Origin: CAMASH01 sp041746635 | Lineage (GTDB): Bacteria; Verrucomicrobiota; Verrucomicrobiia; Chthoniobacterales; Terrimicrobiaceae | Length of the DNA: 64,000 nucleotides | Direction of reading: 5' to 3' | NCBI GenBank assembly: GCA_041746635.1 | Contig: JBGTGQ010000014.1 | Location: 1 to 64,000 of the forward strand | Shown here: piece after piece, positions 15,626 to 23,583 of the stretch | Position numbering within the stretch: the first letter of the stretch is position 1 | Layout of the letters: the number at the start of each line of letters is the position of its first letter | Made by a program: the position numbers and the translations under genes | Notes under the pieces: model-generated | Seen by the model: the letters and a program-made list of their open reading frames with translations, nothing else | What the model was told of the DNA's origin: nothing | Database searches by the model: none

Positions 15626-16165
15626 ATGAAAGTTTCCGCCCTCGCTCTCACCGCCCTGCTCGCTTCTTCCGGCATGATTTTTACTGCTCCTCTGCAGGAC
15701 ATCCCTTTCAAAACCACGGACGGCAAGGACGCCTCCCTGAAAGACTATGCGGGCAAGGTCGTCCTAGTGGTCAATGTCGCCTCGAAATGCGGGATGACCA
15801 AGCAATACGCTGCGCTGGAGGAGCTTTACAAAAATTACAGCCCGCAGGGTTTTGTGGTGCTGGGATTTCCCTGCAACGACTTTGGTGGTCAGGAGCCCGG
15901 GACGATTGAGGAGATCAAGGAATTTTGCACCACGAAGTATGCGGTGACGTTTCCGATTCTCGACAAAATCCACGTGAAGGGACCGGAACAAGCCCCGCTT
16001 TACGCCGCACTGAGCGGACCCGAGGCGAAATTCCCCGGCGACACGAAATGGAACTTCGGGAAATTCCTCATCGGCAAGGACGGAGAGGTGATCGCACGTT
16101 TCGAGCCCAAGACCACCCCCAATGATCCGGCGGTGGTCGCGGCGGTGGAGACGGCGCTGCGCTAG
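15626..16165 (+). CDS. Exported glutathione-peroxidase-like thiol peroxidase
   Basis: A 179-aa protein with a signal peptide (residues 1-20) and the glutathione peroxidase fold. The catalytic tetrad is visible: C55 in NVASKCGMT, Q89 in NDFGGQEPG, W142 and N143 in KWNFGKF. It is a cysteine rather than a selenocysteine enzyme, and most bacterial members use thioredoxin-like donors. Export suggests it removes peroxides in the periplasm. The upstream gap (15516-15625) has a small CACGCTTTAGCGTG palindrome and no clear promoter. Confidence 0.9.
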   Translation: MKVSALALTALLASSGMIFTAPLQDIPFKTTDGKDASLKDYAGKVVLVVNVASKCGMTKQYAALEELYKNYSPQGFVVLGFPCNDFGGQEPGTIEEIKEFCTTKYAVTFPILDKIHVKGPEQAPLYAALSGPEAKFPGDTKWNFGKFLIGKDGEVIARFEPKTTPNDPAVVAAVETALR

Positions 16166-16177
16166 GGCGCGTTGTCC

Positions 16178-17104
16178 CTAACGCGTCGTGGCTGATGGGT
16201 CTTGGGATCGTGTTTCCCGAACTGGCCAGGTGCTGGGAAGCGCAATGGTAATACGCAGGATGACGGCATAGGCGGGAGTGCTTTCTGTCGCCTCGACCAA
16301 CTGCAAGATTTGGGGATAATTATCCCATAGCGTAGCGCCGCCATCGTAGCTGATATTGAGTGGTTTATTCTCTCCGATTACACCCTGATGCCGAAAAGAC
16401 AGCGTTGCATCGATCGTCCATCCGTCGGGTCCCACAATAGGTTCGATCGCAAAAGAACTTCCCGAGGCATCGTGCGGTAATTCGGGCGCTTTGACTTTGG
16501 AATTTTCGGTGTCTGGCTTGCTTGCGATTGCTTTGCCTGTTCCAGATGTGGCTGTCGCAGTCAGTCCGGATCTGGAAACCACTTCCATGGAGAAAATCTC
16601 CCTCCAAGACTCTCCGGCTTGTTTTTTGAGTTCTGCAAAAGTTGGAGCAGGCCTTCCAAAACGGTTTTTCGGAGTTCCGAGCGAGACGATAGAAATCTCA
16701 TTTCGAAGGTTCATGGACATCCCTCCACAAGTGTCACCAAGAAGCGCATCAATAATGTCGAGGTTTTCCTGCGTGTTTCGAACGAAGACAATACTTCCGT
16801 CATAGACGTAAATAGCTTCGCTGCCCCGTGGAAATGGGACCGCTTGAGCTTCGAGGAATTTTTTCACGTCATAAACGCTTTCAGAGAGATGAGAGCCTTT
16901 CTCGCCAAGGGATTTAACGCCGGGAGCAGGCTTAATTTTATTCCACTGGTCGGATTTGTCCGGGTGCATGGAAAACATTCCGGGAGGCACGGAATACACC
17001 TTCGGTGTCAGTTTGGGGATGGGTGGTTCCTCCGTCTGCGCGTGAATATGCAAGGCCAATCCAAAATACACCACAGCAAGGAATGTGAGGGTGGTTTGTG
17101 TCAT
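16178..17104 (-). CDS. Secreted protein with secretin-N-like segment
   Basis: A protein of 308 aa with a signal peptide (ALHIHAQ cleavage near residue 22). Residues 75-125 read YDVKKFLEAQAVPFPRGSEA, then IVFVRNTQENLDIIDALLG, a pattern like the short N-domains of secretin-type proteins, in which a strand-helix unit ends with N-T-x-x-N-L-x-x-I. The C-terminal part (GPDGWTIDATLSFRHQG) could be a second beta-rich domain. There is no secretin channel domain, so it is at most a relative of the N-domain. It lies convergent to the peroxidase gene. Function unknown. Confidence 0.65.
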   Translation of the reverse strand: MTQTTLTFLAVVYFGLALHIHAQTEEPPIPKLTPKVYSVPPGMFSMHPDKSDQWNKIKPAPGVKSLGEKGSHLSESVYDVKKFLEAQAVPFPRGSEAIYVYDGSIVFVRNTQENLDIIDALLGDTCGGMSMNLRNEISIVSLGTPKNRFGRPAPTFAELKKQAGESWREIFSMEVVSRSGLTATATSGTGKAIASKPDTENSKVKAPELPHDASGSSFAIEPIVGPDGWTIDATLSFRHQGVIGENKPLNISYDGGATLWDNYPQILQLVEATESTPAYAVILRITIALPSTWPVRETRSQDPSATTR

Positions 17105-17166
17105 TACTCGCAGTTCTTGATCCCGACCCTATTTCATGGATGATCCGCGGGCAATCTTCCTCACCT

Positions 17167-18150
17167 ATGAAAAAACGAGCTTTTGGCAAAACCGGCATTG
17201 ATTTTTCCGAAGTGGGCTTGGGCTGTTGGCAGCTGGGCGGGGCGGACTGGGGCGACGTGTCGGAGCAAGAGGCGCTCGACATCCTGGCTGCTGCGGTGGA
17301 CTCCGGGGTGACTTTTCTCGATGTGGCGGATGTCTATGGCAGCGGACGCAGCGAGGAGTTGATCGGAAAATTTCTCAAACAACGTTCCGAAAAAATCTTT
17401 GTGGCGACCAAGCTCGGCCGCACGGCGGATTTGTATCCGGATAAATACACCGAGGCGGGCTTGCGCACTGCGACGGAGGCTTCGCTCCGCCGTCTCGGGG
17501 TGGAAACGATTGATCTTACGCAGCTCCATTGCATTCCGCTGGAAGTGATGCGGCAGGGGGACGTCTTCGCATGGCTGCGCAAGTTGCAGCGGGAGGGGAA
17601 AATCCGGCACTTCGGCGCAAGTGTGGAATCCATCGAGGAGGCGCATGTTTGCCTGGAGCAGACGGGGCTGGCCTCGCTGCAAATCATCTTCAATATTTTC
17701 CGGCAGCGACCGATCCTGGAGTTGTTTCCGACGGTGAAAGAAAAGGGCGTGGCCATTATCGTGCGACTGCCGCTGGCCAGCGGACTGCTCTCGGGCAAGT
17801 TCACCAAGGATACAGTCTTCGGCGAAAACGATCACCGGAATTACAACCGCGACGGAAAGGCCTTCAATGTGGGCGAGACGTTTGCCGGGCTTCCCTTCGA
17901 CAAGGGGGTGGAACTGGCGGAGGAGATGAAGGTTTTTGTGCCGGATGCACTGAGCATGGTGCAGATGGCTCAGCGATGGATCCTGGATTTCGAGGAAGTG
18001 TCGGTGGTCATTCCCGGAGCCCGCACGGTCGAGCAGGCGCGGGAGAATGCCTCGGTCTCGAAATTGCCGGGATTGACGCCGCAACTGCACGAGCGCCTGG
18101 CGCGATATTACCGCAGCGAGGTGCAGCCAAACATCCGCGGGCCGTACTAA
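17167..18150 (+). CDS. Aldo/keto reductase
   Basis: A 327-aa NAD(P)H-dependent oxidoreductase with the (beta/alpha)8 fold. It has the opening RxFGKTGxxFSEVGLGCWQLGG, D52-x-x-x-x-Y57 in FLDVADVYGSGRSEE (catalytic Asp and Tyr), K82 in VATKLGR, H116 in LTQLHC, and the cofactor-binding end segment VVIPGARTVEQARENAS. ATG 17167 begins at the family start MKKRAFGKTG. It reduces or oxidises an unidentified carbonyl/alcohol. A GxxExxY repeat unit follows within 14 bases. Confidence 0.9.
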   Translation: MKKRAFGKTGIDFSEVGLGCWQLGGADWGDVSEQEALDILAAAVDSGVTFLDVADVYGSGRSEELIGKFLKQRSEKIFVATKLGRTADLYPDKYTEAGLRTATEASLRRLGVETIDLTQLHCIPLEVMRQGDVFAWLRKLQREGKIRHFGASVESIEEAHVCLEQTGLASLQIIFNIFRQRPILELFPTVKEKGVAIIVRLPLASGLLSGKFTKDTVFGENDHRNYNRDGKAFNVGETFAGLPFDKGVELAEEMKVFVPDALSMVQMAQRWILDFEEVSVVIPGARTVEQARENASVSKLPGLTPQLHERLARYYRSEVQPNIRGPY

Positions 18151-18163
18151 AAGGCCGGTAGAA

Positions 18164-18734
18164 TTTACCGTGGAGGACATGGAAAGCGTGAAGGTGACAC
18201 GGGAGGAATTGACGGAAAAGGTGATCGGTTGTGCTATCGCGGTTCATCGCGAGTTAGGGCCGGGATTGTTGGAGTCTACATATGAGCAATGTCTGGCGCG
18301 GGAATTGAGTTTGAATGGAGTCAGGTATGAGATGCAGGTGCCGCTTGCTGTGGATTACAAAGGGGTGCGGATTGATTGCGGCTACCGGATTGACCTGCTG
18401 GTGGAAGGCCGTCTTTTGCTTGAATTGAAAAGCGTCGAGCGCGTTGCCCCCATACACGAAGCGCAGATCCTCACGTATCTCAAACTTTCCAAAGTGCCAC
18501 AGGGGCTTTTGATCAATTTCAATGTCTGCCGACTGCTCGACGGCTTGAAAAGCTACCTCAATACCCCTTCGCCTTCCTCTCCATCTTGAATTCAGAAAAA
18601 ATTACACCGTGGAGGGCATGGAGAACATGAAGGTATCACAGGTGATTGAAGGGGGTGGTCTGCTGGACTGCTGTTGCTGTCTATCGTTGGACTTGTTTAT
18701 CTCTTCATGAACTTCATGTCCTCCACGGTGATAA
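18164..18734. mobile_element. Inverted-repeat unit(s) with second GxxExxY gene, ACCGTGGAGGACATGGA family
   Basis: A left arm at 18164-18194 (TTTACCGTGGAGGACATGGA) runs into the 5' end of the GxxExxY gene. After the gene a second left-type arm (18602-18634) and then a right arm (18703-18734, reading ACCGTGGAGGACATGAAG on the minus strand) appear. The simplest reading is one gene-carrying unit followed by an emptied tandem copy, sharing one surviving right end. The arm sequence is unrelated to the CGCGAAA arms of units A-D. Confidence 0.65.
18170..18589 (+). CDS. GxxExxY protein (second copy, divergent)
   Basis: A protein of 139 aa with G32-L-L-E35-S-T-Y38 and a PD-(D/E)XK-like core D75 (YRIDLLVEG), E85-L-K87, Q99 (EAQILTYL). 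It is only distantly similar to the copy at 6345-6764. The GTG start lies inside the left repeat arm, so the first residues (MEDMESVKV) are encoded by repeat sequence; ATG 18179 is an alternative. The role is unknown; a nuclease fold is predicted from the motif order. Confidence 0.85.
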   Translation: MEDMESVKVTREELTEKVIGCAIAVHRELGPGLLESTYEQCLARELSLNGVRYEMQVPLAVDYKGVRIDCGYRIDLLVEGRLLLELKSVERVAPIHEAQILTYLKLSKVPQGLLINFNVCRLLDGLKSYLNTPSPSSPS

Positions 18735-18744
18735 ATCTTCCGCG

Positions 18745-19146
18745 ATGAAAACCGGTGTTCGTGTTGTGATCGCGCTGTTTTTTATCGTCACCGGGGTGAT
18801 GCATTTTGTGAACCCGCAGCCGTTTGTGGAAATCGTTCCGCGGTATCTGCCGACTCCGCTTCTGCTCGTCTATGTCAGCGGGTTTTTTGAGATCGCGGGA
18901 GGAATGGGATTATTCCTTCCCCGAGTGCGGCGTTGGGCCGCGTGGGGTTTGATCGCGTTGCTGGTGGCGGTTCTTCCTGCCAATGTCTTCATGCTGACCG
19001 ATCATCCTTTTATGGCGGGCCAGCGCGTTCCGGAATGGATGCTCTGGCTCAGGCTTCCGCTGCAAGGGGTGCTGATGGGATTGATCTGGTGGACCTCGTG
19101 CGAACGGCGGGGTTTTGTCCGTGGACAAGGCCGCAAAGATGGGTAA
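18745..19146 (+). CDS. DoxX-family membrane protein
   Basis: A protein of 133 aa with about four membrane helices: residues 5-22, 44-62, 70-88 and 102-118. The start MKTGVRVVIALFFIVTGVMH followed by FVNPQPFVEIVPRYLP matches DoxX-like small membrane proteins. These are linked to thiosulfate/quinone oxidation or redox stress in some bacteria, but the role of this type is not established. It lies 14 bases upstream of the FKBP gene and may be co-transcribed with it. Confidence 0.8.
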   Translation: MKTGVRVVIALFFIVTGVMHFVNPQPFVEIVPRYLPTPLLLVYVSGFFEIAGGMGLFLPRVRRWAAWGLIALLVAVLPANVFMLTDHPFMAGQRVPEWMLWLRLPLQGVLMGLIWWTSCERRGFVRGQGRKDG

Positions 19147-19160
19147 AATCCCCCGTTCTC

Positions 19161-19607
19161 ATGCGAATCCGTTTACTCATCCTCGCCACCACCATCATCC
19201 CACTCACTATCATGGCTCAAACTGCTCTCGAAAAAGGGGAAGCATTCCTCAAACAAAACGCCACGCAGGAAGGGGTCGAAACCACGGCCTCCGGTCTGCA
19301 ATACAAAGTGCTGACCGAGGGAACCGGTAAAACCCCGAAGGCCACGGACACCGTGGAAGTGAATTATCGCGGCACGTTGATTGACGGCACGGAATTCGAC
19401 AGTTCCTACAAACGGAATCAGTCCATTTCGTTCCCGCTGAACGGTGTCATCCCCGGCTGGACCGAGGGTGTGCAGCTCATGAAAGAAGGCGCGAAGTATC
19501 AGTTCACCATTCCGGCCAAGCTGGCGTACGGCTCGCGCGGCGCGGGTGGGGCGATCGGACCCGACGAGACGCTGATCTTCGAGGTCGAGCTGATCAAGGT
19601 GAAGTAG
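19161..19607 (+). CDS. Exported FKBP-type peptidyl-prolyl isomerase
   Basis: A 148-aa protein with a signal peptide (MRIRLLILATTIIPLTIMAQ) followed by a single FKBP domain: SGLQYKVLTEGTGKTP, VEVNYRGTLIDGTEFDSSY, VIPGWTEGVQLMKEG, and the end LIFEVELIKVK. It catalyses proline isomerisation during folding of exported proteins in the periplasm. It is followed 4 bases later by the ArsC-like gene, so the DoxX, FKBP and ArsC-like genes probably form one operon. Confidence 0.9.
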   Translation: MRIRLLILATTIIPLTIMAQTALEKGEAFLKQNATQEGVETTASGLQYKVLTEGTGKTPKATDTVEVNYRGTLIDGTEFDSSYKRNQSISFPLNGVIPGWTEGVQLMKEGAKYQFTIPAKLAYGSRGAGGAIGPDETLIFEVELIKVK

Positions 19608-19611
19608 GCGG

Positions 19612-19965
19612 GTGTTGAAAGTTTATACCTACGCCAAGTGCGACACCTGCCGGAAGGCGGTGAAATTTTTGCGCGGGAAGGGGACAAAATTTCAGGAAAT
19701 CCCGATTCGGGAAACGCCGCCGTCGTTGTCCGAACTCAAGGCCATGTTACAGGCTCAGGGTGGTGAAATGCGGAGGTTGTTCAACACATCCGGCGTCGAT
19801 TACAAGGCGCTGGGGCTGTCGGCCAAGTTACCCGGGCTCAGCGAAGCGGAGGCTTTGAAGCTGCTGGCGGGCAATGGCAACTTGGTCAAACGGCCTTTCG
19901 TAGTTGGTAACGATGTGCATCTCGTCGGGTTCAAGGAAGACGAGTGGCGGGTGGTCAACTGGTAG
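19612..19965 (+). CDS. ArsC/Spx-family protein (arsenate reductase-like)
   Basis: A 117-aa thioredoxin-fold protein with C10-x-x-C13 in YAKCDTCRKAVKFL, then FQEIPIRETPPSLSEL, and the C-terminal KRPFVVGNDVHLVGFKEDEW. The K-R-P-x-x-x-x-G-x-x-x-x-x-G-F ending and the 117-aa length are those of the ArsC/YffB/Spx group. True arsenate reductases use C-x5-R with a catalytic Cys; this member has CxxC like Spx or MgsR regulators and YffB. No ars genes are nearby, so I would not call it an arsenic resistance gene. GTG start. Confidence 0.8.
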   Translation: MLKVYTYAKCDTCRKAVKFLRGKGTKFQEIPIRETPPSLSELKAMLQAQGGEMRRLFNTSGVDYKALGLSAKLPGLSEAEALKLLAGNGNLVKRPFVVGNDVHLVGFKEDEWRVVNW

Positions 19966-20030
19966 AAAGTAGAAGCGACCTCCGGTCGCTTGCTCGTGTT
20001 CAAAAGCGGCCGGGAGGCCGCTTCTACTTT
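19966..20030. terminator. Palindrome between convergent genes (AAGTAGAAGCG family)
   Basis: AAAGTAGAAGCG (19966-19977) and CGCTTCTACTTT (20019-20030) form perfect outer arms. Inside are two smaller hairpins, AGCGACCTCCGGTCGCT and GCGGCCGGGAGGCCGC. It lies exactly between two convergent genes and could terminate both; the layered structure also looks like a dispersed extragenic repeat. Confidence 0.65.
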
Positions 20031-20625
20031 ATCTTGCCACGAGAGGATGCTCGGCGAGCAACCCGAGCGATTTTTGTAGAAGGCTTCTGCCCGGCTCCAT
20101 GCGGTGCCAGGTTGAGGCCCCGGACGGGTGCGGCAGCGGGATGAGATCGGCGGCGTGGCCGTGATAGTTTATGGACCATTTTTGGCCGACGACGGCGGCG
20201 AGGGAATTGAATTCGAGGAATTGCGAGATGGCCAGCTTGCCGACGGGCAGGACGAGTCGCGGCTGGAGGATTTCGAATTCGCGCTGCAGCCATTGCGAAC
20301 AGTTGGCGATTTCGGTTTCGTCGGGCACGCGGTCGCCACCTTTGGGATTCTTGCCGGGGAAGCAGCGGCAGACGGCGGCGAAGTACATGCGGTCGCGGGT
20401 GGTTTCCTCATCCCAGCCCAGGGCGGATTCGATCCAGCGAAAGAGGGTTTTTCCCGCCGTCCAGGCAAAAGGCCGGCCGAGCACGGGCTCCTTTACGCCG
20501 GGAGCCTGACCGACGAGGAGAATGCGGCTGGCGGTCGGGCGGCCGATGACGACCGGTTTGAACATGGCGGGGCATCTCCGACAGGCGCTCAGGCGGCGCA
20601 AATGGGTTTCGATCGCGGTCGTCAT
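20029..20625 (-). CDS. Uracil-DNA glycosylase superfamily protein
   Basis: A 198-aa protein. It has motif A ILLVGQAPGVKEPVLGRPF, then TAGKTLFRWI, and motif B LPHPSGASTW near the C-terminus. Cysteines in LSACRRCPAM and AAVCRCFPGKN could hold an iron-sulfur cluster as in family 4/5 UDGs. It would remove uracil or another deaminated base from DNA to start base-excision repair. The start ATG at 20625 overlaps the stop of the DUF4112 gene (ATGA), so the two are coupled. The exact UDG family was not resolved. Confidence 0.8.
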   Translation of the reverse strand: MTTAIETHLRRLSACRRCPAMFKPVVIGRPTASRILLVGQAPGVKEPVLGRPFAWTAGKTLFRWIESALGWDEETTRDRMYFAAVCRCFPGKNPKGGDRVPDETEIANCSQWLQREFEILQPRLVLPVGKLAISQFLEFNSLAAVVGQKWSINYHGHAADLIPLPHPSGASTWHRMEPGRSLLQKSLGLLAEHPLVAR

Positions 20626-21194
20626 CCGAACACGATGGAGAGCATGCGGAAGGCGAGGTAACCGGCGGCCAGGGCGATGAGCAACACGAGGCTGAGAAGG
20701 ACGGCGAGCAGGATGATGAGAAACGTCCAGTCGCCCGCCGTGGACACGTGGGCGTGGTTTTCGTACTTGGTCAGCAGACGGTAGTTTCTTTGGTTTGATT
20801 TGAACCACGCAGAAAAAAGATCCCCCACTCCGGGAAGGGCACCGACGAGGGAATTGAGGAGGAGGTTGGCGGCCATGCGCACGAGCACCACACGCGGCAC
20901 CCCGGCGCGAAAAGCGCGGATGAGTATGATGGAAGAAAACGCGGTGGTGGAGGTGTCGCCAACGCCGGGAATGAGTCCGATGATCGGGTCGAGTCCGATG
21001 CGGTGTTTGGTGCCGGGGATGGGAATCAGGTCATCGAGAATGTAGGCGAGCATGCGGGTGAATTCCTGCTCGCGCGAGAGCGGTGGCTGGGCGGGCATCA
21101 CCTCGACTTCGATTTCTTTGATCTTTGTTTCCACAGCGCATTCATCGCATGAGTTTGGCCGGTCGCAAGTTTTCCGCAGGATGGAAGGTTGCAC
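20622..21194 (-). CDS. DUF4112 membrane protein
   Basis: A protein of 190 aa from a GTG at 21194, preceded by GGGAG with 7 bases of spacing; an ATG at 21095 would give a shorter product. The domain body reads DDLIPIPGTKHRIGLDPIIG, then LIPGVGDTSTTAFSSIILIR, then LGALPGVGDLFSAWFKSNQR, the repeated P-G-V-G-D motif of DUF4112. Two or three hydrophobic helices follow (about residues 145-185). The family has no assigned function. It is coupled to the UDG gene by a 4-base overlap. Confidence 0.75.
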   Translation of the reverse strand: MQPSILRKTCDRPNSCDECAVETKIKEIEVEVMPAQPPLSREQEFTRMLAYILDDLIPIPGTKHRIGLDPIIGLIPGVGDTSTTAFSSIILIRAFRAGVPRVVLVRMAANLLLNSLVGALPGVGDLFSAWFKSNQRNYRLLTKYENHAHVSTAGDWTFLIILLAVLLSLVLLIALAAGYLAFRMLSIVFG

Positions 21195-21224
21195 TTTTTT
21201 TCTCCCGCGCTACGAAGGGAGGTC

Positions 21225-21854
21225 ATGAAGGTTCCTTTTCTGTGTCTTTCGGCGGCAGTCCTGCTCTCGGCATGCTCGACCACCAGCAGGACCGTGCGAC
21301 CGACGGCGCAGCAGCTAAAGTTGGACACTTATGCCACGCAATATCTGGGGGCGAACAACCGGGTGGTGACCAAGCTCACCCAGGCGGCGAAAGCGCAGGG
21401 CGGTGGGTACTGGAAGGGCGAGGGCTTGAGCGGAGCCCCTTCCATCGTGATTGATCTGGGCAGCCAGGAGGCCCGTTTTTACAAGGGCGGCGAGTTGGTG
21501 GGCATGTCCCCCATTTCTAGCGGGCGCGAGGGCTACAGAACGCCGACGGGCAGCTTCAGCATCATTCAAAAAAATGCGGACCACCATTCCAACCTTTACG
21601 GCGACTATGTGGATTCCGCCGGCAACGTGGTGGTAAAAAACATCGGCATTCAGGAAGACCGCCGGCCGGCGGGAACCTCGTTCCGCGGCGCGCCCATGCC
21701 GTATTTCATGCGCATCACGGGTGGAGTGGGGATGCACGCAGGCTATTTGCCCGGTGTGCCTGATTCCCACGGCTGCATCCGCATGCCCAAGGAGATGGCG
21801 GAGATTTTTTATGCAAACGTCTCGAACGGAACGCCGGTGCAGGTGACCCATTAG
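21225..21854 (+). CDS. L,D-transpeptidase (YkuD family) lipoprotein
   Basis: A protein of 209 aa with a lipoprotein signal (VLLSACSTT, lipobox LSAC). The YkuD core spans about residues 75-200: IVIDLGSQEARFYKGGELVG, GREGYRTPTGSFSI, and the active site HxxxxxxxxDSHGCIRMP with catalytic C184. Such enzymes form 3-3 cross-links in peptidoglycan or attach lipoproteins to it. GGAGG lies just upstream of ATG 21225. It is convergent with the lactonase gene (4-base overlap of the 3' ends) and divergent from DUF4112. Confidence 0.9.
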   Translation: MKVPFLCLSAAVLLSACSTTSRTVRPTAQQLKLDTYATQYLGANNRVVTKLTQAAKAQGGGYWKGEGLSGAPSIVIDLGSQEARFYKGGELVGMSPISSGREGYRTPTGSFSIIQKNADHHSNLYGDYVDSAGNVVVKNIGIQEDRRPAGTSFRGAPMPYFMRITGGVGMHAGYLPGVPDSHGCIRMPKEMAEIFYANVSNGTPVQVTH

Positions 21855-22987
21855 CGGGTGGGGCGGACAAATGTCACGCCGACCGGCAGGCCGGCTTCCG
21901 CGCTTTGGCCAGTTGGCGATAGTTTTCCGGTGGACGGATCAACTTGGAGCACGGTGATTTTGTTGTCTTTTTGTCCGGCCACCACGATCCACTTTCCGGT
22001 GGGATCAATGTCCATGCCGCGGGGAATTTGCACGCCAGCGGGGGCATTCTCCACGAGCGTCAGTTTTCCATCCTCGCCGATGGCATACACGGCAATGATA
22101 TCGTCGCCCCGACTGGAGACGTAGAGCCATTTTCCGGAGGGATGGCAGACGATCTCGGCGGTGGTGACACCCTCAACCGGTCCGCTGGCGTCGGTCGAGG
22201 TGGGAAGGGTTTGCAGCGCCGTGAGAACACCGGTGGCGGAGTCGAGGGAAAACGAGGTCACGCTGAGCCCCATTTCGTTATTCGCGAAAACGAAACGCCC
22301 TCCGGGATGAAAGGCAAGATGACGCGGGCCACTGCCGGGGGGGACGAGGCCGGCGGGCGGCTCCGTGGGAGTGAGGGTACCTTTTTCTTCATCGAAGCGA
22401 AAGCTCCAGACCTTGTCGGAACCGAGATCGCAGGCAAAAACGAAACGATCATCCGCCGTGGTATAAACAGAATGGGCGAAGGGTTTTTGCTGACGCTTGG
22501 GGTCTGGGCCGGAACCGCTGAATGACACCGTGGCGGTTGGCTCTCCCAGGGAGCCGTCGGCCTGGACAGGGAAGCAGGTGATATTTCCGCCCCCGTAATT
22601 GGCGACGAAAACGTATCGGCCTTTGGAATCCATCGAGACGTGGCACGCCCCGTTGCCGCTGGAAGGACGGACGTTCAGCGCCCGCAGCGTGCCATCGTCC
22701 TTCACCGCAAACGCTCCCACGGCCCCGCCGCCGGATTCCATGACGGCATAAAGAAATTTTCCATCGGGCGAAGGTGCGACGAAACTCGGATTATTCGCCT
22801 CGGTCGCCAGGGTGAAAGGGCCCAGTTTCCCGGAGTCCGAGTCTAGTCTCCCCAAGTAAATCCCCTTGCTGGAGGAATTGTTGGTATAGGTGCCAAGATA
22901 AAAAACCGCCTCGCGGCCATGAGCAGATGTGAGCATAATGGTAAAAAGAAGGGCTGATTTGAGGAGGCGTTCTGGCCGGGATGACAT
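21851..22987 (-). CDS. Exported lactonase-family beta-propeller (6-phosphogluconolactonase-like)
   Basis: A 378-aa protein with a signal peptide (LLFTIMLTSAHG) and a seven-bladed propeller of the PF10282 lactonase family. Repeated blade motifs include VFYLGTYT, SFVAPSPDGKFLYAV, ACHVSMDSKGRYVFVANYGG, GPRHLAFHPGGRFVFANNE and AEIVCHPSGKWLYVSSRGDD. Cytoplasmic homologues (Pgl/YbhE) hydrolyse 6-phosphogluconolactone; exported relatives act on other lactones or are of unknown function, so I leave the substrate open. ATG 22987 is chosen because it directly precedes the signal peptide. Confidence 0.85.
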   Translation of the reverse strand: MSSRPERLLKSALLFTIMLTSAHGREAVFYLGTYTNNSSSKGIYLGRLDSDSGKLGPFTLATEANNPSFVAPSPDGKFLYAVMESGGGAVGAFAVKDDGTLRALNVRPSSGNGACHVSMDSKGRYVFVANYGGGNITCFPVQADGSLGEPTATVSFSGSGPDPKRQQKPFAHSVYTTADDRFVFACDLGSDKVWSFRFDEEKGTLTPTEPPAGLVPPGSGPRHLAFHPGGRFVFANNEMGLSVTSFSLDSATGVLTALQTLPTSTDASGPVEGVTTAEIVCHPSGKWLYVSSRGDDIIAVYAIGEDGKLTLVENAPAGVQIPRGMDIDPTGKWIVVAGQKDNKITVLQVDPSTGKLSPTGQSAEAGLPVGVTFVRPTR

Positions 22988-23054
22988 GGCACACCTTAAG
23001 CGGAATTCCCCCTCGCCACGCAACCAAATCCCCCCGTGGCAGCGTATCTCTAGT

Positions 23055-23579
23055 ATGATCCGACTGCTTTTTCTTCTCGTGGCCGCCCTGACCGGCTGCG
23101 CCACGCGCCCGGCGGTGGTGTCCGCCCCATCGGTGGATTTGCCCCGTTACATGGGTGATTGGTTCGTGATTGCGAACATTCCCTATTGGGCGGAAAAAGA
23201 CTGCCATGGCTCGATTGAGCGCTACCGTCTGCAGCCGGACGGGCTCATCGATACGACCTTCCTTGCTCGCAAAGGCGGGTTTGAAGGAAAGAAGATCGCG
23301 GCTAAAAGTGTGGCGCGAGTGACCGACCCTCAGAGCAACGCCCAGTGGCAGGTTCTGTTCCTCGGTGGCCTAGTCAAAGTTCCGCTGGTCATCCTGGACG
23401 TCACCCCGGATTACCGATCCGCCGTGGTCGTGACGCCGGATCGCAAACTGGCTTGGATTTTCCATCGCGACCCGGTGATGCCGGCGCGTGACTACGAGGC
23501 TGCAGTAGAAATGCTAAAGGCTAATGGCATCAAGGTTGACCGCCTCGCGCTTGTTCCGCAAAAGGCGGTTGCCGATTAA
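23055..23579 (+). CDS. Lipocalin family lipoprotein (Blc-like)
   Basis: A 174-aa protein. The N-terminus MIRLLFLLVAALTGCATR is a lipoprotein signal with lipobox LTGC. The mature part has the lipocalin GxW motif in YMGDWFVIANIPYW, then GLIDTTFLARKGGF, and the terminal arginine strand region LAWIFHRDP. Bacterial lipocalins such as Blc bind lysophospholipids or fatty acids at the outer membrane. It is divergent from the lactonase gene with about 67 bases between starts. Confidence 0.85.
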   Translation: MIRLLFLLVAALTGCATRPAVVSAPSVDLPRYMGDWFVIANIPYWAEKDCHGSIERYRLQPDGLIDTTFLARKGGFEGKKIAAKSVARVTDPQSNAQWQVLFLGGLVKVPLVILDVTPDYRSAVVVTPDRKLAWIFHRDPVMPARDYEAAVEMLKANGIKVDRLALVPQKAVAD

Positions 23580-23583
23580 AAGA

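Noticed and set aside
19612..19965. Arsenic resistance gene
   Set aside because: The CxxC motif and lack of ars neighbours fit the wider ArsC/Spx/YffB group better.
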